This document shows positions 25,711 through 33,436 of a DNA stretch of 64,000 nucleotides, one piece after another. The notes under the pieces were generated by a model. It was not told where the DNA came from, searched no databases, and saw nothing but the letters and a program-made list of their open reading frames with translations. How positions within the stretch are numbered: position 1 is the stretch's first letter; the number at the start of each line of letters is the position of its first letter. The position numbers were made by a program, and so were the translations under genes. The DNA lies in contig NC_133933.1 of NCBI RefSeq assembly GCF_031877795.1, forward strand, positions 22,162,029 to 22,226,028. The letters run 5' to 3'. This DNA comes from Strix aluco. Its lineage: Eukaryota; Chordata; Aves; Strigiformes; Strigidae.

Positions 25711-25818
25711 GTCTCAAACCGGACCGAGGAATGTTCTCTTGGTTCCATCTCAAACCAGACCGAGGAATGTGCTCTCGGTTCTGTTTCACACCGGGCCGAG
25801 GAATGTGCTCTCGGTCTT
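25711..25818 (-). repeat. Three ~36-bp tandem repeats in ERV 3' region
   Basis: On the + strand the core CCGAGGAATG(T)..CTC(T/G)..GGTT occurs three times in a row with a period of about 36 bases, starting near 25713, 25748 and 25785. On the minus strand the frame is open across them and encodes a repeated REHIPR-type peptide. They may be an enhancer-like array or a small repeat protein; the sequence does not decide. Confidence 0.7.
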
Positions 25819-25880
25819 TGTGGACGGGGAGGGGAAGGAGGTGGTTGTTTACATGAACAGGCACAACTATAAGACGGTTT

Positions 25881-25982
25881 TCATGGACACTTACCAGACG
25901 AACACATACATGCTGCAAGAGAAAATACAGCAATAGCTAACAAAGTAACAGCCACAAAATTCAATATTAAAAGGGTATACAT
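25881..25982 (-). CDS. Small membrane ORF in ERV 3' region, copy 1
   Basis: A 33-codon minus-strand ORF starts at ATG 25982. It consists of one hydrophobic span (TLLILNFVAVTLLAIAVFSL) and a Cys-rich tail (CMCSSGKCP). An acceptor-like TTTATTTTCAG ends at 26009, 26 bases before the ATG. It is preceded by a segment (26070-26125) that recurs at 25538-25605 in front of the second copy. I do not recognise the product. It may be a small accessory protein or chance; expression is unknown. Confidence 0.4.
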   Translation of the reverse strand: MYTLLILNFVAVTLLAIAVFSLAACMCSSGKCP

Positions 25983-26123
25983 TCTAATTGTTATTACAAA
26001 CCACAGCGCTGAAAATAAATGGTGGTCTGACTCGTCTGAGCCGGGGATCTGCCAAAATGGACACCCCCAGCCCAGAGCACATGTGTGGTTTAGGCCTAGA
26101 AACATCTATCCTAAGTTTAAGGT

Positions 26124-26850
26124 TTAAATGATGGATACAGCGACAGGCTTTGGTTGGCGAACAATACGAATCTGTTTTACACCATCAGGTGAAACAGTAG
26201 ATATGAATTGCATGTTGGAAACAACACTCTGGATTAACTGAACAAAGCAAGGAATAATACATGGCAAAAACATTAAGGCGGCAAATGCACATATGAGATA
26301 AAATAGAAGCTGCTTTACCCATGGTGCTCCGGGTAACCAAGACCATAAATCACCACTCCAGCCATTCCATGTTTGAACAGGGACATGAGCTAGTTTCCTA
26401 ATATCCGTGGTCAGTTGCAAGACTACTTCACCTACATCATCTATTTCCAAACAACAATCAGAAACATTTAGTTTTCCACATACTCCTCCTTCTTCAGCTA
26501 GTAGGTAGTCTAAAACCATGCGATGTTGAAGGATCGCAGTGCGCATCTGTTGAGATTGTTGAGTTAAAAGGTCTATATCATTAGCAGTTTTATTAGTAAT
26601 AATTTTTAAGACTGCTTGCAGTAGAATTATACGGTTCAAATTACAAATTGGTTCTCTTGCCCCTGATATTGGTTCATTGGGATTCCAAGTGGCAGCCCCA
26701 TAATGCTCAATAATTCTTTCAGGGGGCCGCTCATTTTCCCCCCACTTTTGAGTTCCACCTATTTTAAACTCAACAGATCGCTTGTTGCGGACAATCCTTT
26801 TGTTTCCTAACTTATCATATAGTCTTATTCCCAACTGAGGTAGTGGGTTG
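26124..26850 (-). pseudogene. env: ERV env transmembrane subunit, open frame retained
   Basis: A 236-codon frame (from 26834; the reading is open a little further upstream) starts with the end of the surface subunit and a furin-type site (RNKRS). It then has helical segments, the conserved LQHRMVLDYLLAEEGG region of gamma-type Env, and GGVCGKLNVSDCC, a C-x7-CC version of the usual C-x6-CC motif. A membrane span (LLFYLICAFAALMFLPCIIP) and a short tail follow. The surface subunit in front is broken, so it is classed as a pseudogene, although this part has no stop. Confidence 0.82.
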
Positions 26851-27218
26851 TTATACCACCCCGTGGCTGGAGTGGTGACCTACATCAGGGGTCAAAATAA
26901 TCAAAGCCTGGGGATAAAGCCCATTCACAAACACTCTCCCCGACTCGTACTCCTCTCTCTTTTGTCCAGTTAAGGCACTAAATACCTTTTCCAGGAAAGT
27001 GGAGTTGCCAGGGATCAGCATCCTCAGTCCAGTGTGGACTGTATTGAAATTGCTGACCCACCCTTCTCGGTTAGCACTTAGAGAGCCGGAGCTTCCTCCG
27101 GAACCAAGGGAGAGGAGAACGGTCGCCCAAAACAGTTTCGACGATGGTACACAACACATCCTACAAATATTAATAAGGCAATAGACATCAATACTATACA
27201 AAGAGTCAAAATCCACAT
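26851..27218 (-). pseudogene. env: ERV env signal-peptide region and surface-subunit remnant
   Basis: An ATG at 27218 opens a 46-codon frame with a strong hydrophobic segment (TLCIVLMSIALLIFVGCVV) that would serve as signal peptide or membrane anchor; it stops at 27078-27080. The neighbouring frame, open from 27216 to 26851, carries about 100 residues resembling part of a surface subunit. A further shift near 26884 is needed to reach the transmembrane subunit frame. The surface subunit is therefore much shorter than usual and broken by at least two shifts. Confidence 0.6.
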
Positions 27219-27266
27219 AAGGATCCCCCGTTGTGACTCAGGATAACCTTCTTTCAGGGGGTTTTA

Positions 27267-27290
27267 CCTGCAAGAGAAAAGGGAAGAAAA
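27267..27290 (-). promoter_or_regulatory. Predicted env splice acceptor
   Basis: On the minus strand a pyrimidine tract ends CTTTTCTCTTGCAG (27281-27268), about 50 bases before the ATG of the env leader at 27218. It is the right place for the acceptor of a spliced env message. Confidence 0.55.
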
Positions 27291-27330
27291 ATCTTCTCGG
27301 TTCATTTTGAGAACCGGAAGTGAGTTATAA

Positions 27331-28290
27331 TCAGAAAGATGGAATAATCCACCTTGTATTAATTTTGTGCTCCTTTCTATAAGCATCTTTGGCCTTCCAG
27401 GTGTACTTATTAAGGGGTGCGTCCAACACCAGTGGCACTGTGCCCACTGTAGGAAGTGCGACCAAGACGGGTTGTCCTGGAAAATGAGACGGATTGCTGG
27501 GGGTGGAGGTGTAACACCTGCGAGCTGTCCTCCAGGCTGGGCAGGAGGCGACCGACCTTGCCATCCTCCTTAAGGACCTGGTGACCTTATGCAGTGACAT
27601 CCGCCAGTTCTGCACAAGTCGTTCTAATTTTTGGGTCGTGAGTCCGTCCATCAAGTCATGGGGAATGCCTTTCTGAAGCCCTAGTTGCCACAGTCCCTGT
27701 CGAGTTAGGGGTCTCTCTCTCCCAGAATTCTGACATCGGGGTGATCCCAAGCCTTGGCCCTTCCTCATGGATGATTGTCGCCCACCAATTTGCTCTGCAG
27801 CCCGTGGGACCACTTCTAATTCTGCTCGTCTCACACTCCAGGAATCTACTTTGGCACTTGGGGTTGGAGTAGGTCCATATTGTCGGGCATAATTAATTAA
27901 CTCCCTAGCTACTTCTTCCCATGTCCATGCTTTGTGCTCCTCTCGGCTGCATCCAGAGATTAATGTTCTTTGCAATGATGCCAATGCTCTCTGACTTGAA
28001 GAAGTTTCGGCTATCTCCTTTTGCAATTGAATCCCCATAGTCTTTAACGAATTGGGGAGTCCCCTTACCAGAAGGGTCATTCGAACAGGATCTACTTGCA
28101 ATGTCATGGGTGATTCACAGTAAGGTTTTAACTCTCGGTCATACATCATCTGCAAACATGCAGCCTTTTGCACACTCTCCATGAGTTGGTCTACTGTTCC
28201 CTGTATGATTACAGGTTCTCTTCTCTCTCGGGGATCAATTCCCCCTGCCCAATAGGCAGCTCTTTGGGTTAGGGACCATGGAGCCTTCTG
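27331..28290 (-). pseudogene. gag: ERV gag, capsid and C-terminal part (shifted frame)
   Basis: This continues the capsid in a second minus-strand frame, with sequence such as REPVIIQGTVDQLMESVQKA and VDPVRMTLLVRGLPNSLKTM, a helical capsid pattern. It ends in a Gln/Arg/Ser-rich tail. No clear CCHC zinc knuckle is visible, so the nucleocapsid is lost or out-of-frame: near 27420-27560 another frame carries a proline-rich stretch. The open frame extends upstream to 28386, but that part overlaps the first gag frame and is a shadow. Sequence switches to env soon after the end; pro and pol are absent. Confidence 0.7.
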
Positions 28291-29057
28291 TCTCCAGTTG
28301 TTAAGAAAACATTGGGACCCCAATAGTCCACAGCTTCCTTTTCTGATAACATAATCTGATCTCCTCCAGTTAATGACACTCTCCACACATACTCCGTTTC
28401 GGACTCCCCTCGAGCCCGAGCATATTGTTTTGTTAAATTGGCCAGCTCTGTCAAGGTAAAAGGAACTTCTTTGCTGGTTATCTGTGGGCTGGCATCATCA
28501 TCGTCCCCATCGTACTGATACTCTGTTTTAATCAAGGGACGGAGAGGGACTTCTAATCTGTCTAAGCACATTTTGAGGTTTTGCAACTCATTGATGGGGT
28601 CAAGGGTACATATTTCTCCCCGTTCTTCCTCAGTTTTATCTGACAAAATATACTCTTTCAAAACTCTATTTGCTGTTTTCCTATGTTCCTCTTCTTCCTT
28701 CAGTCTTCCTTTTAAATCCTCTACTTGTCTCTGGAGAGACTGAACCAGATTTTGGAGGGACTCTATCATTTGCAGTTCAGAGGTGTGGTAGTTTTCCTTT
28801 TCCTCTACTGCGGCTGCCAGACTGGCACCCAGGACTGCACATATAAAACCTTTGCCCTTGCCAGACCTGACTTTTGCATCTTTCTGCAGAGCAACAATCC
28901 TATCAGTGACAGCCTGTAAGTTGTACCAATTCCCTCGGGCCCAATTCATTCCAGGCACCGAAGGTCTTGATTTATGTTTCTCTAACAATTTAAACAAAGT
29001 TTCCTTCCCTATTTTGGGTACTTCCTCTTTTGAGGGGTTTTCTAAAGCAATACTCAT
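28269..29057 (-). pseudogene. gag: ERV gag, N-terminal part
   Basis: A minus-strand frame of 262 codons starts at ATG 29057, just after the leader. The N-terminal ~100 residues look like a matrix domain. A long coiled coil follows at about residues 115-160 (LQNLVQSLQRQVEDLKGRLK), then an acidic patch (DGDDDD). The end (ESETEYVWRVSLTGGDQIML) is the start of a capsid-like domain. A frameshift near 28275-28290 moves the reading to the frame of the next entry; the last few residues before the stop are out-of-frame. The class of Gag was judged by position and composition, not by a search. Confidence 0.75.
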
Positions 29058-29120
29058 TTTTCTTCAAAGCAAAACAACAACTCCTCAGTTACAGAATATT
29101 ACACACTTAATGTCAAATTT

Positions 29121-29375
29121 CCCCTGTTCACTCTCAGGAGGCCGGACCTGAATCTAACACAAAAGCAATGTAAAGGGGATTATCGTCCTGAGAGGGCCAC
29201 ACCTTGGTATGCAAGTTTCCCCTGTTAAGTCTCTGGAGGTCACACCTAACCCAAACACAAATGCAATATCACTGTCCACTCTTCCCCCTGTTCACTCTCA
29301 GGAGGTCACAACTTAATGTAACACAAAGGGGGTTATTTCATCCTGAGAGGTTTGCATCCAACACAGCAAGACAGT
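29121..29375 (-). repeat. Three imperfect repeats in the retroviral leader
   Basis: On the + strand three copies start CCCCTGTT at 29121, 29219 and 29285. Each continues with a (C)TCTCAGGAGG/TCTGGAGG motif and an AACACAAA..GCAAT or similar run. The first and third end in TCCTGAGAGG, complementary to their own CTCTCAGGA, so each could form a stem. The site between primer-binding site and gag is where packaging signals normally lie; that role is inferred. Confidence 0.6.
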
Positions 29376-29396
29376 ATAGCACTCTCGTCTCAAGGG

Positions 29397-29414
29397 ATCC
29401 TGTCCGTGACGCCA
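29397..29414 (-). promoter_or_regulatory. Retroviral primer-binding site, serine tRNA
   Basis: Eight bases inside the 5' LTR, the minus strand reads TGGCGTCACGGACAGGAT. It begins with the required TGG and fits the 3' end of tRNA-Ser(CGA) with at most one mismatch, from my memory of that tRNA. It marks this as a tRNA-Ser-primed element and confirms the minus orientation. Confidence 0.75.
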
Positions 29415-29422
29415 ATTTAAAA

Positions 29423-30135
29423 TGTCCCGATCCAATATCGGGGCGAGTTCTTAAACGATCCCAAGAGCGAGATTAAGACACAAACGAGGTCAGATGCTGT
29501 ACAATCTTGTGAACTTTATTTTCTATAACAACTGATAACAGCGATAGGACAGAGAGAAAAGGAAAGAGAAAGTCAGAATCCCTAAGCCAGAAAAACGGTA
29601 GAGATGCAGCTAATTACCGCCACCACCAGGGATCCAACGATGTTCCGTAGACTCGGCCTCGGTGCAGGTGGTGGTGCTCCAAGCTCCGCCGAGGTCCCAG
29701 CTCCAAGTAACAGGTGTCGAAGAAGGTCCACCAAGAGAGGAGTACGCAGTCCTTTTATTGTCCCAGTCCCCACGATTTCTCCGAAGAGTCCGCCCATTTC
29801 CACGGAGCTCATTGTAATATGTGCCGCCCCGTGGTCCTCCATACGCGCATGCCCAGGTGTTCATGCTGGCGGGGGGGGGTCGACCTGTGGTGCCTTCAGC
29901 CTTTGCACGTCTTCCTCGCCCCGATTTCCTCTTCACCTGGCTCGCGCGCAGGTACAGCTTGGCAGGCACTGCCAAGGCTGTCATTGTTCTTGCTTTGAGC
30001 GGATGTCATGGTTTCAACCAGGACTCTGCGTCTCCTCCAAAGCGTCCGCCTTCAGAGCAACAGGATGCTGAGGCCAAGAAGTGGTAGTCGTGAAGGCAAT
30101 GTTGAGACAAACAAAGTCTAACACAGTTCCTTACA
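29423..30135 (-). repeat. Provirus 5' LTR
   Basis: This 713-bp LTR is upstream in provirus sense. On the minus strand it has a TATA-like ATAAAAGG within the AATAAAAGGACTG run, and AATAAA at 29515-29520 in R. It is followed by an 8-nt spacer and the primer-binding site. It is about 98.5% identical to the partner at 23392-24103. Confidence 0.93.
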
Positions 30136-31107
30136 CATTTCCACTGAAAAGAAAATAAGAACTCTGTCTCCAGACCATTTCAGATTTTGATCTCTCAGCA
30201 AAATCTGCTGTGCAAGGAGCCTATTGGTCGTAAATTTTTGTTTGTATTCAATATAGTTCAGTTCAGAAAATGAGCTGAGAGCAGACTTCAGAGAGAATGA
30301 GAGGGAACGCTTGGGTTTTGTTAGATTTCAGCTCCCTGCGTAAGATTTTTTTCTATCTCTATATCCCTATTTCAGGGAACATTGTGAGGGTAAATGCCAT
30401 TAAAATTGCGAGATGTCCAAATGCCATGGCAATGGGGTCTGGGTAATTATCTAAGACATCCTGACGTTTGAAACAGCTGTTCATTAGAAACCACCAAGTA
30501 TGAAGGGAAAAAAACTCAGGTTAGACCATTGTGCCAAAGACATCAGTTAGTCACTGATGTTTCTAATAAAACTGTCAAGTGGCACACATCTTTTGTGGGC
30601 TGGAGTTCTGAAGTGTGTTATTACACTGCCGTTTACTGTGTGCCACTGAGCAAAGGGAACTGCCAGATTAGACTGTTGGCATTTTTCATCAAAGGTCACC
30701 AAAAAAGTAATCATCCTTTTTATTAGAAATCTTTCAATTACCTCTCTAAGCTGCATTTCAGAATCTTCAGCAGCTGGTTTAGACAACTTCTGAATGGAAG
30801 TAAGCAACGATTTGACATTTTTGTCATTTGTAATGCAGAAGTGGATAGTGAAATGATTTACAAAATGTGTGTGATTCACTTTACTAAGTCTGTCACGGAT
30901 GCAAAGCCTCTGATTTGGAAAAATTAAAGGTCCTCAGAGGTTGGTTGTTCTGTTCAGTGGATGATCAGCCACTGTTGCCTGTTTCTGGATCATCAGGCTC
31001 TTTGTGCTTGCTGATATTAGCCAGAAAAGGCTCCCAAGAGCCAAAAATAAAGGTAGGTTCTTGTTTGCATTAAGGTTGTTAAGAAGCTTGTCTCTCTCAC
31101 TTGGCAG

Positions 31108-31352
31108 TGCTCGTGGCATCTCTTTATCCCTCGAAACCCCAAGCTGTCAAGCACTATGCCCTGCCCATACTCTGGTTCTTTCTGGGAAACAGAGCCCTGC
31201 CTGTCAGAAGCAGCAATGTCAGGGCTGTGGTTGCCAAGCTTGCAAAGACCCTCTACCAAGTGATGGGCTTGAGCCTGAGGGACCACGCCGCCACTCAGCC
31301 TCAGCATGTGGCGAAGAACCTCTGGAACGTTTTGGGCCTGAATATTGGGTGA
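31108..31352 (+). CDS. TOGARAM2: TOGARAM2 terminal coding exon with stop
   Basis: The acceptor is TCTCTCACTTGGCAG and entry is in phase 1. The reading goes LVASLYPSKPQAVKHYALPI, WFFLGNRALPVRSSNVRAVV and on to TQPQHVAKNLWNVLGLNIG, then TGA. It matches the last TOG repeat of TOGARAM proteins, including the LYQ motif, the LW.(F/L)LGN motif, the N.R....AKL.K.L motif and the A.QP.H..K.L ending. A potential donor, GG|GTGAAG, overlaps the stop at 31349; see the exon at 32894. Confidence 0.95.
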
Positions 31353-31512
31353 AGACTTGGTGTGCTCCAGGGAGCCGATGGAGAGATGCTGACTGGAACA
31401 GGTGGAGGCAAAGGTGGACTTGGTGGTGGCATTGGTTTTAGTCTGTGTGTTTGAAGAACGGGAGTAACCCTACAGAGTTTATAGGTACAGTTGTACATAG
31501 TATATTTTGAAA

Positions 31513-31522
31513 AATAAATAAA
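31513..31522 (+). terminator. Overlapping AATAAA polyadenylation signals
   Basis: Two overlapping AATAAA hexamers lie about 160 bp after the TOGARAM2 stop codon on the coding strand. They would end a short 3' UTR. No transcript evidence is available here. Confidence 0.6.
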
Positions 31523-32893
31523 AGGAAGTATTTTTCAAAAGTTTTATATCTTGAGCTCATGTTCTCTAAGAAGCTTCCATAGATACCAGAAAAATAAAAG
31601 CCTGTGTGTAAATGCAATTTGTAACTGTAAAAAGGAAAAGAATATATTTATATTTATATACTTAGAAAGTAAGGGATGCACATATATATATATATTTACT
31701 TATGAAGTAAGAGATAGGCTTTGGAAGCACAGGGGCTATAGGATTAGACGTCTTGATTTGTGAAGCAAAGAATGAGAGACCAGGACCTGCTAGCCCCTCT
31801 GGGGGGAGGGGGTTATAGGAGGATGTGCAGCTCACTGTGTGTGCCAGTGTATGCCATAGGTGCCAAGCTACCAGGTGGCCCCTTTACAAGTCTCTGGTAG
31901 CTGCTGGTGCAATGACAGATACCTGAGATGTGCAGATCAAGCTCACGACAGCAGAAATCTCCCCCTTTTTCCCATTTCAGGGGATGCATCTTGTCTGTAG
32001 TCCCCTGTGCTCCCTCATGCAATGGACTGATGTGATGAGGTGGTCAGTGCCATTCGACTGCCTCCCAGCACCCTGGGGCACCCCTGGGGAGGTGCAGGAG
32101 AGGAGCTCGGGGTAGGGGGCTGTGCCACCTTGCAGGGAGTGCTGGGTGACACACGGGGTGCTGGCCAGTGAGTGGACTGAGGGTGTCCTACAGAAGCTGG
32201 GGAGAGGTAAGCTGTGGGCAGGCATCATTTTTAAAAATATATACATTTTCTAAATATCTTTTTTTCCATCTTTTGAGAATTGAAGGGTTTGCCTTGTATG
32301 CAGACCAATAAAGCACTTCTGAACCTGAGATTCAGGAAACTGAGGAAGGAATGTGCCAGTCCTTCACCATAAAAGGTTTGGAAGCACAACGGGAGAAATG
32401 ATGAGAGAAGAGAGGAAGGGCTGAAAGCAACAGAGGCTGATGCATCTGTATAATCAGATATGAAAACAGAGCAGCACGATCTATGTTATATAATTCTCAA
32501 TATACTGGCAGAGTTTTTGAAAGAAAGAAAAATGGAAGCTTTGGGGAGAAGAAAAAATAGGAAAATAATGGCATGAAACACACTGGGCCCATGGAAAGTT
32601 AGAAGAGCCTTGACAGGTTCTTGACAAGTACAAGGACCTTATATGAAGCTGGGAGGCCAAAAAATACTTCAGGGAGATCTGCCCATCCCAGGGGTCTTAC
32701 ATTTATTTGCTGCATAGTTTGGTATGTCTAAAGCTATACAGGACTCCAACTTGCAGGATACTATTGTTGCATTGGGTCACCTCTTAAGGAATCCCTTTTT
32801 AATACAGTACTAAGGTGGTGAAATTATTTAGTAGACTATTCTAAAATGTTTTTTTGCTGATGTTTTTTGTTTTTAACTCCCAACTTTTGGTAG

Positions 32894-33044
32894 CAAGAAG
32901 CAGTCAAGAATTCATCTCTATGAAGTCTTGGCGTGTGATCTAGGCCAGGGACATGGCTTTGAAACACTGGTATATCTGGAGATCCTGCAGAGCCTGGTGG
33001 AAGCCACAGTCCCTGCAGATCTGCTGGAGTATTTTGGAGTTTAG
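32894..33044 (+). CDS. Possible alternative TOGARAM2 3' exon (unassigned coding-like exon)
   Basis: After the acceptor-like CAACTTTTGGTAG the frame stays open for 49 codons to TAG at 33042. It reads KKQSRIHLYEVLACDLGQGH, then YLEILQSLVEATVPADLLEY, ending FGV. Composition and helix-like heptads look coding, and an AATAAA follows at 33431. Entry requires phase 2. The GTGAAG overlapping the TOGARAM2 stop at 31349 would supply exactly that, so the exon could extend TOGARAM2 by about 49 residues. I do not recognise this peptide, and TOGARAM1 has no equivalent tail that I know of. It could also be a fossil exon or belong to another transcript. Confidence 0.4.
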
Positions 33045-33430
33045 CATCTTGAGAAATTTTTCTAACACCTTACCAGAAACAGGAACAGCCTGCTAGGATG
33101 CAGTAGCATTGTTTTGCAGGCATGACAGGGTTCCAGAGAGTACATGTGTGCGCCCAAATGCTAAGGGTGAGATGCTGTAGAATGTTAGAGGGTGGCTGAG
33201 TTTAAATAGTAGATCTTAAACTATGTCACTTCATTAAGCACCTGCACTTTGCTGCTGCTTGAGATCTATTTTAACAGGCACATAATTGTTAGGTGGTTGG
33301 CATCTCTAGAGGGCCTCCTGGGTTGGCTTTCTCTACCTCAAAAGTTGTTCTTGCTGTTTCCCTCCTCTGCAGATCCCTCCCTCTGAAGCCCTGTAAACGC
33401 TGCTCTGCACAGGCTGCTTTTGCTGGGCTG

Positions 33431-33436
33431 AATAAA
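33431..33436 (+). terminator. AATAAA signal downstream of the 32894-33044 exon
   Basis: An AATAAA hexamer lies on the + strand 387 bp after the stop of the possible alternative exon. It is consistent with a terminal exon but common by chance in such AT-rich sequence. Confidence 0.35.

Larger units (their letters stand above)
25538..26125 (-). repeat. Diverged tandem duplication in ERV 3' region
   Basis: Segments 25538-25605 and 26070-26125 share a pattern: + strand CATGTGT, then TT(T/G)(A/G)GGCCT(A/C)GAAAC, then TAAGTTTAA/CAAACTTAAA. In both, going along the minus strand, the segment is followed by an acceptor-like site and a small membrane ORF. This suggests that a whole module was duplicated. 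Confidence 0.5.
23392..30135 (-). mobile_element. Endogenous retrovirus provirus, pol-deleted, antisense in TOGARAM2 intron
   Basis: Two LTRs of 712 and 713 bp (TGTCCC...TTACA) bound the element. A perfect 5-bp target duplication, CATTT, lies at 23387-23391 and 30136-30140. In provirus sense the order is 5' LTR, serine-tRNA primer-binding site, repeated leader, gag (frameshifted), an env signal-peptide region, a remnant of the surface subunit, the env transmembrane subunit, an unusual ~2-kb 3' region containing a nested solo LTR, and the 3' LTR. No protease, reverse transcriptase or integrase sequence lies between gag and env. The LTRs differ by about 11 substitutions and one base in a G run, counted by eye. 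The copy is not capable of independent replication. Confidence 0.93.

Noticed and set aside
31977-32115. Acceptor-like CCCATTTCAG at 31979 followed by an open frame to 32115
   Set aside because: No donor or matching upstream phase was found, and the peptide has no coding-like pattern.
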